A stretch of 33,823 nt of DNA from Winogradskyella pacifica (GTDB taxonomy: Bacteria > Bacteroidota > Bacteroidia > Flavobacteriales > Flavobacteriaceae): the NCBI RefSeq assembly GCF_013403915.1, contig NZ_JABFDI010000025.1, positions 1 through 33,823 of the forward strand. The letters run 5' to 3'. How positions within the stretch are numbered: position 1 is the first letter of the stretch; each line of letters begins with the position of its first letter. Shown one piece after another: positions 1-7,654 of the stretch. The translations under genes and the position numbers were made by a program. The notes under the pieces are model-generated. The model did not search any database, was not told where the DNA came from, and saw nothing but the letters and a program-made list of their open reading frames with translations.

Positions 1-181
1 AGATCAAAATGGTTGATTAGAAATTCTGGAAGAATAAGTTTAAGTAGTTCTAGATAATGGTCCACAGTCTTTTTTTTACAAAAATCCGAAAAGTATAGAT
101 AATTCACACACAACTTTTGAGATTGATCCGAGATCTATGAAGTCTAAGTCTCTTTTTTAAGTTTTAAAGTCGTTGCTGTAT

Positions 182-946
182 TTAATTTTTGTCCATTAAT
201 TTGCCATTCTCTGTTAAAACGACCTGATCGCTTTTTAAAACTTCGAGTGTAACTTTGGGTTCTTCGTCTTTAGATATGCTATTTCTGTATATAGTGTAAG
301 TGTGTAGTTCGTTTGTAAATATAATAACGTAATTGCCCCCATTGCCCTGAAATTCATAGTATCCGTCGTTTAATATTAAATCGGGTTTTGAAGATTCGTT
401 ATCAGTTATGTTCCAAGATGCGTATCTGTAAGTGTTGTTAGCGAGCTGGTCTATTCTAATGAGGTGATTTTTAGTTTTGAATTTTAATGTTGGATTTTCA
501 AATGCTTTTAAAGAGCTGTGAAGGTTTTCTTTATCCATAGCTATTAATGCGGTTCTGTTCTTTCTTTCAGTTTCGCTTTCATAATTTATGGCTTTTATTT
601 TTCCGTTAGTGCTATCTATCCAAATAATACCATCATTAAGCATGATGCCTCTCCAGCCAACTTCTTCCCACTGTTCAGTTTTAGAATTTACAATTAGTGC
701 AACAAGTTTATCGTCAAAAACCTCAGAGAAGCGCTGCTTAAAATCGACCTCGTTTTTAATGCTTGGTAGAGGGTATTCTCGGTTTAGAGGGTAATTGATG
801 TGTTTAGCTAGTTGGTCAATGTTTTTGGCTTCAAATAAGCTTATTAGTGTGTTAATGTTGGATATTTTTAGCGGATCAAGCGTTTCACTTTGTGATAAAC
901 CTATTTTTGAAACAAATAGTAGTAAAACTAAAAATCTGATTTTCAT
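182..946 (-). CDS. Secreted protein of unknown function
   Basis: I do not recognise this 254-residue protein. Residues 1-18 form a typical Sec signal peptide (MKIRFLVLLLFVSKIGLSQ) ending in the Ser-Gln site common in Flavobacteriaceae, so the product should be periplasmic or outer-membrane associated. The mature part is mixed alpha/beta in composition with no transmembrane segment and no Cys pair. It has several short aromatic stretches (WEEVGWRGIMLNDGIIWID) that suggest a compact beta-rich fold; this is inference only. It stands alone: 198 bp separate it from the start of the next minus-strand transcription unit's 3' end, and I see no terminator in the 181 bp downstream. Confidence 0.7.
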   Translation of the reverse strand: MKIRFLVLLLFVSKIGLSQSETLDPLKISNINTLISLFEAKNIDQLAKHINYPLNREYPLPSIKNEVDFKQRFSEVFDDKLVALIVNSKTEQWEEVGWRGIMLNDGIIWIDSTNGKIKAINYESETERKNRTALIAMDKENLHSSLKAFENPTLKFKTKNHLIRIDQLANNTYRYASWNITDNESSKPDLILNDGYYEFQGNGGNYVIIFTNELHTYTIYRNSISKDEEPKVTLEVLKSDQVVLTENGKLMDKN

Positions 947-1084
947 AATTCGGTGTTTTTATAAATTATTAAAAAGTCATGTATGGTTGGTTTTTATAAC
1001 TAAGATTGCTTAACGATAAAGTGGTCTAAGTGATTTGAATTAAAATGGATTTTAATGAAATATGTAGAGAAATTGACAAACAAG

Positions 1085-1119
1085 AAAGCCGACTCTAAAA
1101 ATGAAATTGAGACGGCTTT
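1085..1119 (-). terminator. Weak terminator hairpin after the envelope operon
   Basis: AAAGCCG (1085-1091) pairs with CGGCTTT (1113-1119), extended by a CTC/GAG helix beyond one T-T mismatch. Read on the minus strand the hairpin ends in CTTTCTTG. It lies 26 bp downstream of the stop codon of the last operon gene. Confidence 0.45.
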
Positions 1120-1144
1120 ACTAGAATTAATAGATCCCCTAAAT

Positions 1145-2095
1145 CTATTCTTCAATAAAATCGAGATTTAAAATACGTGCTTGCGCAGCTAGCATTCTAA
1201 TTTTTTCTAAATCTGACATTTTTGAAAACTTAGCTTTTCGTTCTTCAAGTGTTTGCATATGTTCTTTAGCATCCTCTTTGTCCATTAGCAGCTTTACGTC
1301 TTGAGCCATTTTTATCGCTTCAGGATAGCATGAGCTATCTGAATCAATAAATACTAAACTGTATAAAGTTGAAGGATAATCCTTATATGCTTTTTGATTA
1401 CGTGCTTGTTCAAGTATTTTCTTGCAATTATCATCTTTGTTGTCAGTGTAGATTTTGGTTATTAAGCGCTCAGCATCGGCAAAACAACTTATGTTTTCAG
1501 GAATGTATTTTAACAATCCATAAGCTTTATTGTATTCTTTTCTTTCTATATAAGTATTTGCCGATTTGATTATTTTGGCACAATTATTTTTGTAATACGC
1601 CAATATGTTTGTTTCGGCTTTAGTAAAAAAGCTTCTGAATTTTGAGTCTGAAGTTTTTATTTGTTGAATAGCTTTTGCTATAGCTTTATCCAGGTCTTTA
1701 TCAGTGACTATTACCGTTGTTTTAAATTGATTAAATAACGTTTGATTCTCTGCTTCTGTTATAGTTAAATACACTGCAACCTTAACGACCTTGACGGTTT
1801 GAATATCTCCAGCGTTCTTTTCGTCAACGATTTCTATGCTAGGAATAATTTCAAAGGGAGTTTGACTAGGGGAAAAGTTAAGCCCTACCTTAAGTTTACC
1901 TCTTTCATTGTAACTCCCTTCGATTTTTTGTCTCAACAATTTGTAATGCTCTTTATTGACACCGTTTTTAGTCTTTGTATTTGGCATTTTGTAGCTAAAG
2001 TTAATGGTACTAGAATTTTGACCAAAAATTATATTGCTAGAGAATACTAGAAACAAAATCAAAAACAAACTATATGTTGTGCGTTGTATAAACAT
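1145..2095 (-). CDS. Secreted protein, last gene of CsgG-like operon
   Basis: A 316-residue exported protein with a signal peptide (residues about 1-25, ending IIFGQ). The N-terminal third (about 30-160) looks like a small alpha/beta domain. It is followed by a helical region (about 165-260) with spaced Tyr/Ala and Cys residues (NNCAK, ISCFADAE, DDNCKKIL, SSCYPEA) reminiscent of TPR-like helical hairpins, and a charged C-terminal helix. No enzyme motif is visible. Its start codon overlaps the stop of the preceding gene (TAATG), so translation is probably coupled and the product should act with its operon partners. I cannot give it a function. Confidence 0.75.
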   Translation of the reverse strand: MFIQRTTYSLFLILFLVFSSNIIFGQNSSTINFSYKMPNTKTKNGVNKEHYKLLRQKIEGSYNERGKLKVGLNFSPSQTPFEIIPSIEIVDEKNAGDIQTVKVVKVAVYLTITEAENQTLFNQFKTTVIVTDKDLDKAIAKAIQQIKTSDSKFRSFFTKAETNILAYYKNNCAKIIKSANTYIERKEYNKAYGLLKYIPENISCFADAERLITKIYTDNKDDNCKKILEQARNQKAYKDYPSTLYSLVFIDSDSSCYPEAIKMAQDVKLLMDKEDAKEHMQTLEERKAKFSKMSDLEKIRMLAAQARILNLDFIEE

Positions 2096-3003
2096 TATTT
2101 AATTGTAATAAATAGGTTCTGTCCTTTTACGTTTCTAGAGGCTGATACCTCATTGGATCGTAAGAACTTAATTAGTTCGCTTGCAAATCGATTCGGATTA
2201 TACGGTCTGCCTGATTCTTGATCAAAAAGCGGTATTCTCACTTCGTCAAAAGCCATTGATTTCTCCGTGATTCCTGATAGATTAGCCCGTCCTTTATAGG
2301 CGTTTATATAGATCCATTCTTCAATGGCTTCGTTAAGGAAATCGCCGTCACCGACTTCGGCATCAAAATCTAATTCAGCATCTTCATGCAAGTTGAGTTC
2401 TATTTTAATAGCACGTCCTATTTCCCTAATTTCATCAGTTTTTGTAAGAAGCATATTTAAAAACTCTTCTCTAATGCGGTCGTACGCTTTTTCAATTAAC
2501 TTATCGTAATCTTGAGTATTGAAACGGCCACTATTTTCAGATTGGTTAGAAAAGCTAGCTCCCGAATGGGCTTCAAATGCTTGCAGTACCAGGGTGACAC
2601 TTGCAGATCCAGAATCATCGGTTGTAAGTTGTGTATCTACTTCAACATAGATATCCGCGCCAGAACCAGCAATTAAATCGGCTTTAAAATCTGCTTGTCT
2701 ATCCATTTGAAAAGCGCGATTAGATTCGGCAGCTCTAAGGCTCGCAACGAAATCTACGGTAGTCCATCCACGTTGATCAAAAGATTGTTTAACCATAGAC
2801 ATTGCAGAGCGAATGTATGGATTGTCGTCTAAGATTGATTTCACTTCTTCACCAGTTTTGGTGTAGGGTACGACCATTAATTTGGCTTGTGCCCTTTCAA
2901 CTTCATCGCTTCTAGTAGATGCAATTTGGGCAAACGTAGAAAAGGTTTGTAAAAAGCACATTACTAAAACTCCTATTTTGATAATATTTGTTCTTTTAGT
3001 CAT
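2095..3003 (-). CDS. DUF6175-like secreted protein
   Basis: 302 residues with a signal peptide (about 1-25, ending TFAQ). The region from about 40 on (KLMVVPY, then a helical stretch and DIYVEVD) resembles DUF6175-type proteins of Bacteroidetes, which start their mature part with a MVVP-like strand and share a nucleotide-independent alpha/beta domain related to the CsgG/TolB-N fold. That family assignment is from memory and not tested. It lies 2 bp after the lipoprotein gene and overlaps the next gene by one base. The context is an outer-membrane or periplasmic assembly of unknown role. Confidence 0.65.
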   Translation of the reverse strand: MTKRTNIIKIGVLVMCFLQTFSTFAQIASTRSDEVERAQAKLMVVPYTKTGEEVKSILDDNPYIRSAMSMVKQSFDQRGWTTVDFVASLRAAESNRAFQMDRQADFKADLIAGSGADIYVEVDTQLTTDDSGSASVTLVLQAFEAHSGASFSNQSENSGRFNTQDYDKLIEKAYDRIREEFLNMLLTKTDEIREIGRAIKIELNLHEDAELDFDAEVGDGDFLNEAIEEWIYINAYKGRANLSGITEKSMAFDEVRIPLFDQESGRPYNPNRFASELIKFLRSNEVSASRNVKGQNLFITIK

Positions 3004-3005
3004 GT

Positions 3006-3473
3006 TTAAAATCCTATTTTATTTAAAATTTTATTGCGTTCTAAATCTCTTCTTAAAAGATTATAGTTAAGTTTAAAAGTTGATGCTGCAGTGACGCAGT
3101 TTTTCGTCTCATTTTGGCAACCATAATAGTCAACTTTGTTACTTGTGATGTATTGTTTGTAGCCTGATTTGTAAAACTCATCGAAAAAAGCTTTGTTCTC
3201 AGTTTCAATACGCTGTCCTTTTTGAATCATAGGATTTTTCATGTCTGTTCCTGGGAAGCCCATGTAGAATAAATGTTGTATCGCTTTTTTATGAGCATTA
3301 GCTTCGGCTTCAGGTTCTTCTTTAAATTCGTCACTAACACCTCTTAAAGTCACAATACCTTGCGTGTCGTGAGCTATAAGTTCAGAAGTAGAGTACGGAT
3401 TGGCCATTTTTTGTGATCCGCAGCTTGTAACTAGTATAGCAACAAGAATTAATAATAAGTACGTGTTTTTCAT
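3006..3473 (-). CDS. Small lipoprotein of CsgG-like operon
   Basis: 155 residues beginning with a lipoprotein signal peptide. The lipobox VTSC puts the lipidated Cys at about residue 18, followed by GSQ, so the protein is probably anchored in the outer membrane facing the periplasm. The mature region carries two further Cys residues (YYGCQNETKNC) that could form a disulphide. The segment IVTLRGVSDEFKEEPEAEANA followed by a helix resembles LPP20/LpoB-associated periplasmic proteins, but I do not assign a family. It lies between the CsgG-like gene (39 bp gap) and the DUF6175-like gene (2 bp gap). Confidence 0.7.
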   Translation of the reverse strand: MKNTYLLLILVAILVTSCGSQKMANPYSTSELIAHDTQGIVTLRGVSDEFKEEPEAEANAHKKAIQHLFYMGFPGTDMKNPMIQKGQRIETENKAFFDEFYKSGYKQYITSNKVDYYGCQNETKNCVTAASTFKLNYNLLRRDLERNKILNKIGF

Positions 3474-3512
3474 AATTGTTAAAATTTAAGGGTTAAATAT
3501 TTGGTTGGTTAT

Positions 3513-4415
3513 TTATCTAATTAAGACGCTTATTGGTTCGCCTTTCTTAATCGCTTTTTTAATGTCTTTTTGGTTGTTTATTAATGTGGCTACAGAAAAA
3601 TTTTGATCATCTACTCTAATTACCCAAGCAGAACCAACGATCTCATTTCTTTGTAAGTCTTTTTCCCCTATGGCAACTGTTGAGGATTTAACAACGTCCA
3701 TAATTTGTCCTATTTGTACACCAGCAGCATGTCCTGCTCCAAATGTAAATTCATCTTTTTTCTTCTTGTTCCAGTTAATGATTTCTGCTGGCATTGGAAA
3801 AAGAGATCTCGTAACCTTAACGATATTATCACTTAAGGGCATTAAGGCAATATTAAAAGCTTCTGAACTTGAGGTTGATGGCTCTTCCAATCGATCCTCT
3901 CTTTCTTCAACTCTTTTAAATTCATCTTTTGAGTAATACGATTTCATCACTTTTTTAACGTCATCACTGTATGGAATAAAATCTGAATTCACAGTTTCAG
4001 TTGATAAAATTTCACCAGTAGAAACGTCTAGCATTCTAATCTGAACACTAATACTAGAGGTCCATTTATTCTTTTTGATTTCAGAGTTTCTAATAGCAAT
4101 AATGCTTCCGTCAACTAAAAAGTTAGCTCCTTTACCTAGGCCATCTGCGACGGTATTGTCGCTGTCCATAAAAGCTTCCGTTCTTTGGAGGCTTTTTTCT
4201 TTTTCAATTTCTTCTAGTTTTTCTCTATCTACCACGGTGAATCGTTTAGAAGACACAAAGCCATTTACTATGGTTTCTTGAACTATTCTGGCTTCATTGC
4301 TGTTAATAGAAGCTTCGTCATAGGATATTGGTAGAAACGCAATAGTGGTTCTGTTTTGAGCTTTAATTGCTGAAATTGAAAACAGTAGGCATAAAAAGGT
4401 AATTGTATTTTTCAT
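3513..4415 (-). CDS. CsgG/LpoB-like periplasmic protein
   Basis: 300 residues with signal peptide 1-19 (ending SAIKAQ). The N-terminal half matches the CsgG/TolB-N/LpoB-type fold: a first strand TIAFLPI, a helix with RIVQETIVNGF, the hallmark FTVVDREKLEEIEKEK segment, then ADFL/ANFLVDGSI and IRMLDVSTGEIL. Unlike true CsgG it has no lipobox Cys after the signal peptide and lacks a clear pore-forming insertion, so a soluble or peripheral sensor or scaffold is more likely than a curli secretion channel. It is the first gene of a four-gene minus-strand operon with a long upstream region. Confidence 0.75.
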   Translation of the reverse strand: MKNTITFLCLLFSISAIKAQNRTTIAFLPISYDEASINSNEARIVQETIVNGFVSSKRFTVVDREKLEEIEKEKSLQRTEAFMDSDNTVADGLGKGANFLVDGSIIAIRNSEIKKNKWTSSISVQIRMLDVSTGEILSTETVNSDFIPYSDDVKKVMKSYYSKDEFKRVEEREDRLEEPSTSSSEAFNIALMPLSDNIVKVTRSLFPMPAEIINWNKKKKDEFTFGAGHAAGVQIGQIMDVVKSSTVAIGEKDLQRNEIVGSAWVIRVDDQNFSVATLINNQKDIKKAIKKGEPISVLIR

Positions 4416-5116
4416 ATCATATTTAAATTAAGAATTGATTGGGTTTAAAAGTATTGGGATTGTGATCCCTTTTTGCTAGTTGAATTATTCCGTGTTGTTA
4501 ATCGTTTGTTTTTTTTGTAAGCGCAACTTGGTACTGCTATTTGTAAGATGCTTTTTTGTTATTCTCTATGTCAATTTTTTTTGAATGACCAGAGGTTTTA
4601 AATATTTAAGTTGTGGATTGGAATCTTTATAGCTGTTGTTGCTTTTTGTAAGATGTAAGATTCATTTCGGTTTTAAAAAGATTTAGGTTCATCATAATTT
4701 TCGATTTGGTATTCGCAAATATGATTTGATTTTTCTATGAAACTGAAAATTCTACGGGTAGTGAGCGTGTAGTTTTACACACTACCCACAGGGTAGTGTG
4801 GTCTAGAGCGTTGTATTTTAGTGCTTTGTGTGCGTATTGAAAAAAAACAAGAATTATATTTAGTGAGGTGTTTTAAATTTTATACCATCAATAATTACAC
4901 TTTTCCTCTTAATTGTGTCGATGAAAAGCTTGAAAATTAGGTTGAAATCATTGTTTTTGATGGTTATTGCGTACGAAATGGCTTGTTATTCTATCAGTAT
5001 TATTCTTGATTAACCTTAACTATTTTAAAATAACTCTGTTCTAATTGGGGGGAAGTTTTGCGATATTGATTGAAATAACTTCTGTTATTGAGTTTGTTAA
5101 ATTGTTATTATAAAAA
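4416..5116. other. Long intergenic region upstream of CsgG-like operon
   Basis: About 700 bp without a convincing gene. It must contain the promoter of the minus-strand operon, but I find no good TAnnTTTG box close to the start. It holds a GGGAT/ATCCC hairpin followed by TTTTT (4456-4474, plus-strand sense), three TTTGTAAG-type words near 4512, 4541 and 4649, and the alternating GGGTAGTG repeat described separately. A 30-codon ATG frame at 4921-5013 is noted as a weak candidate only. Confidence 0.6.
4756..4800. repeat. Three GGGTAGTG units in alternating orientation
   Basis: GGGTAGTG occurs at 4756-4763, its reverse complement CACTACCC at 4780-4787, and GGGTAGTG again at 4791-4798. The last two form a perfect 10-bp inverted repeat (4778-4787 and 4791-4800) around ACA. 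Neither strand has a T-tract after the hairpin, so it is not an intrinsic terminator. It lies about 360 bp upstream of the CsgG-like gene and could be an operator or upstream activating site; the binding protein is unknown. Confidence 0.6.
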
Positions 5117-5137
5117 AAAACCGCTTTTAACGGTTTT
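5112..5137 (-). terminator. Intrinsic terminator of the LuxR-type regulator gene
   Basis: On the minus strand AAAACCG and CGGTTTT (5131-5137 and 5117-5123) form a 7-bp stem around a 7-nt loop, followed by an uninterrupted run of further T residues (A residues 5112-5116 on the plus strand). It lies 61 bp downstream of the stop codon. Confidence 0.75.
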
Positions 5138-5198
5138 CTTATATTACTCTTTTATGACAGTATTGTATTTACCATGTTATAAACTTATATAAATTTAA

Positions 5199-6422
5199 TT
5201 ATAGCTCATAGGTTTGGCGTAGAACTATTCGGTTTTTTACTCCTAAAAGTTCGTAGATAGCTTTGAGGTGATACTTTACGGTATTTTCGGAAATAAAAAG
5301 TTCTACTCCGATTTCTTTATTTGTTTTGCCTTCTTTAATTAATTTAATGACTTCGAGTTGTCTTTCGGTTAAATTGTGAGATTCTAAAATAGTTTTAGCA
5401 TTGTGTTTGGTGTCTATTTGGGTAGAAAGGCGTTCAACTTCCTTTCGGATGTATTGGTTTTCATGTAATATTAATTTATTCTTTTGTTTATAAACACGGA
5501 GTAATATTAAGAGGATAATAATTAAGGCAATTACGAATATTGAAATAATAGATAAATAAAACTGTTGCTTTTCTTCGGCTTCCAGTTCAATTTGTAATCT
5601 TTCTTGTTTAAGGCGGTTTTGTAAAGCTAAAAGCTTCTCACTATTAGTAGTGGCCTTATACTCATCTCTTTTATTAGAAACTAATTGTTGAGTTTTTAAT
5701 GCATTTTCATAATCGTGAATGTTCTCATAATGTTTAGTTAGTCCTTCATGTATGATAATATCATATATTGGTACATTATGTTTTTCTGCATAATATAAAC
5801 CTTTGTCAAAAGCTGTCATTACTTTATTATAATCACCAAGAGTAGAGTATAGTGCTAATTTTGCTCGGTATATATTAGGTAAATGTTTGGGATTGTCTTT
5901 TTCTAAAATAGCTATAGCATGGTCAAGATTCTCTTCTGCCTTTATGTAGTCGTCCCTCCAAATAGCTACAGAGCCTAACACAGTGTAGTAATGGGCAAGC
6001 GTTTCTCTCGTTAAGTGTTTAACTGTATTGTCATTAAATTTTTTAAGAAGCATTAACACTTTTGACTGATCCTGCATGTCAAAATAAACAAGCATTTTCT
6101 CAGCTAAAATTTTTGCCTCCAATTCCTCTTTATGAATGGATTTTTTTGCCTCTATTTCCGCTAGTTCAAGCTTATTTATGGTCATTACATAATTATAGAC
6201 ACGTTTAAATGTGTACGCCATCTGAATGTGAGCGTGTGCTTTATCAAATGAATCAGACTTAGGATCTTCTATGATCTCGTTTAATTTTAGTAAAGAGGTC
6301 TCGTAATGTTGCTGATCATTGAGTTTTGATATTTCGTCTTCTAAGGCAACGGGATCAATATTCTGTGCGGTGATTAGAACAGGAAATAAATAAAAAACAA
6401 TTTTGAAATAGTGGTTAAGCAT
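5199..6422 (-). CDS. TPR-TM-LuxR one-component transcription regulator
   Basis: 407 residues. A signal sequence (1-19, ending LITAQ) is followed by periplasmic TPR-like helical repeats (about 25-250; for example DDYIKAEENLDHAIAILEK and HDYENALKTQQLVSNKRDEY), a short coiled coil, one transmembrane helix (about 288-309), a cytoplasmic coiled coil, and a LuxR/GerE HTH at about 350-405 (LTERQLEVIKLIKEGKTNKE, then SENTVKYHLKAIYELLGV). It is therefore a membrane-bound regulator that could sense a periplasmic ligand through the TPRs and bind DNA directly, without a kinase. The gene is transcribed away from the exported peptide and the TPR kinase. Targets are unknown; nearby upstream regions are candidates by proximity only. 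Confidence 0.85.
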   Translation of the reverse strand: MLNHYFKIVFYLFPVLITAQNIDPVALEDEISKLNDQQHYETSLLKLNEIIEDPKSDSFDKAHAHIQMAYTFKRVYNYVMTINKLELAEIEAKKSIHKEELEAKILAEKMLVYFDMQDQSKVLMLLKKFNDNTVKHLTRETLAHYYTVLGSVAIWRDDYIKAEENLDHAIAILEKDNPKHLPNIYRAKLALYSTLGDYNKVMTAFDKGLYYAEKHNVPIYDIIIHEGLTKHYENIHDYENALKTQQLVSNKRDEYKATTNSEKLLALQNRLKQERLQIELEAEEKQQFYLSIISIFVIALIIILLILLRVYKQKNKLILHENQYIRKEVERLSTQIDTKHNAKTILESHNLTERQLEVIKLIKEGKTNKEIGVELFISENTVKYHLKAIYELLGVKNRIVLRQTYEL

Positions 6423-7120
6423 TAGCGGGTAGGGTCGTTTAATGGTGAGCTAAATTAAAAAAAAATGGATTAGGTATTTACTGATGACTCCTTTTAATAT
6501 TCTGTATGTATTTACTTGAAAAATCCTAAATATATATAATAATCGCACTCAAATTAATTTTTTGTCTAACAATTTTATCCTGGCCAAAAATGATACTCTT
6601 CTTGCTTTATATTCAGAATAATTTGGTTCTTTTCAAATTGTATTTTACATATAGTTTAATTGTCTTAGTTATGAGGTGGTTAGCTTTCTAAATGTATAAG
6701 TGTATTAGGGTAAGGGCCTTGTAAAAACTTAAATATTGTGTTTAAGAAATGGTAAAATATGGGTGCGTTTTACTAAGTGTTTGATGTCTACCTAACAAAA
6801 ATGGTCATGAGGGGTTTTTGCTTTCTAAATTATAAGATTGAAATGTTTTTTTTGGCTATTGGTTTTAATAAATGTGACTTTTCAAAAGAGTAAGTGTCAT
6901 ATAAACGCTATTAATCAACAAAAAAGGTGTAACAAGAAATTGTTGCCCTTTTTTTTATGTTTTTACGAGATGCTTAAGTTATAAACCTTATAAAATTTAA
7001 TTAAGCGATAATGTTAACTAGAGTGCAAGTTTTCAACAGGTTGTGAACATTAATTTCGCGGTTAATCGGGTAATAAAAGCGTTTAGTCGGATATTCATTA
7101 GGAATATTCAGAAATACGTG
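6423..7120. other. Long intergenic region between divergent regulatory units
   Basis: About 700 bp with no supported gene; the longest frame I see is a 30-codon ATG frame at 6801-6893 with unconvincing composition. The left end must hold the promoter of the LuxR-type gene, although no clear box is visible. A terminator-like hairpin sits at 6920-6957 with no recognised gene before it on either strand, which may mean that an unannotated short transcript ends there. Confidence 0.55.
6920..6957. terminator. Orphan bidirectional terminator-like hairpin
   Basis: AAAAAAGG at the left pairs with CCTTTTTT at the right, and inside these AACAA pairs with TTGTT around GAAA, with a small internal loop between the two helices. 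T-runs occur on both strands, so it could stop transcripts from either side. No gene lies directly upstream on either strand. Confidence 0.5.
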
Positions 7121-7128
7121 TATATTTG
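7121..7128 (+). promoter_or_regulatory. Bacteroidetes -7 box (TATATTTG) of the small peptide gene
   Basis: TATATTTG fits the TAnnTTTG consensus of Bacteroidetes vegetative promoters. No TTG is seen 17-23 bp upstream, so the -33 element is weak or replaced by an activator. The implied start near 7135 gives a leader of about 205 nt before the ATG at 7342. The leader contains a TTTTAGG/CCTAAAA hairpin at 7236-7253. Confidence 0.5.
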
Positions 7129-7341
7129 CAGTTCTGATTAAGTTTTGAAAACGCTTAAAAAGAATAATTTTAATTCATTTTACTAGAGGCAAGTAATTGT
7201 CTAAAAAACGTCCCTCGTTTTAAGTTTTAGTATTGTTTTAGGTTTCCCTAAAATAGTTAATTATCCATTCCCTTCCCTCAGTGTATCGCGTAGCGTTACC
7301 GATTTTGATATTGACTAATTTTAACCCTAAATATAATACTT

Positions 7342-7515
7342 ATGAAAACCCTAAAAATTACTTTTGCATTACTAGCTGTTTTATTATTAACAGTATCTGG
7401 AATCCAATCAGACAATGTTGCAGTTAATGATGAAGAACCTACCTACAAAGAAAAAACGAGTTATGATCTATTGGCTCATGATAAGACTAGAATAAAATTG
7501 AAAACTCAAGGATAA
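7342..7515 (+). CDS. Small exported peptide (57 aa)
   Basis: ATG at 7342 to TAA at 7513-7515 encodes 57 residues. The N-terminus MKTLKITFALLAVLLLTVSG is a clean signal peptide (two Lys, then a hydrophobic core, small residues before a probable cleavage near GIQS). The mature part is only about 33 residues, hydrophilic, with acidic (NDEEP) then basic (KTRIKLKTQG) halves and no Cys. The unit is self-contained: a TATATTTG box about 220 bp upstream and a strong terminator 29 bp after the stop. It sits between a divergent TPR-LuxR regulator and a TPR histidine kinase. A signalling or regulatory role is inference from position; I do not recognise a family. Confidence 0.65.
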   Translation: MKTLKITFALLAVLLLTVSGIQSDNVAVNDEEPTYKEKTSYDLLAHDKTRIKLKTQG

Positions 7516-7543
7516 TATAACATTTTATTTAATAAGATTTCAG

Positions 7544-7568
7544 AGCCCACTCATTGAGTGGGCTTTTT
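7544..7568 (+). terminator. Strong intrinsic terminator after the peptide gene
   Basis: AGCCCACTC (7544-7552) and GAGTGGGCT (7556-7564) form a GC-rich 9-bp stem around ATT, followed by TTTT. It is placed 29 bp after the peptide stop codon and insulates the kinase gene, which has its own -7 box. Confidence 0.85.
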
Positions 7569-7620
7569 GCGTTAGTATGAAACCTATCGATTATTAAAAT
7601 ATAGTATTGATATTTTAGTA

Positions 7621-7628
7621 TATATTTG
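7621..7628 (+). promoter_or_regulatory. -7 box (TATATTTG) of the TPR kinase operon
   Basis: TATATTTG matches TAnnTTTG and lies 26 bp before the kinase ATG, giving a plausible transcription start near 7635. It is identical to the box of the peptide gene. A -33 TTG at the usual distance is not evident. Confidence 0.5.
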
Positions 7629-7654
7629 AGTGACTAATTAATTACTTCGTTTAG

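Noticed and set aside
588..1013. Two plus-strand open frames opposite the first secreted protein
   Set aside because: They are shadows of the minus-strand gene, with low-complexity composition and no start context.
4778..4800. Inverted repeat as an intrinsic terminator
   Set aside because: No T-run follows on either strand, and a related third copy lies beside it, which suits a protein-binding site better.
6801..6893. 30-codon frame in the long intergenic region
   Set aside because: No signal peptide, unusual Phe/Cys content and no promoter; it looks like chance.
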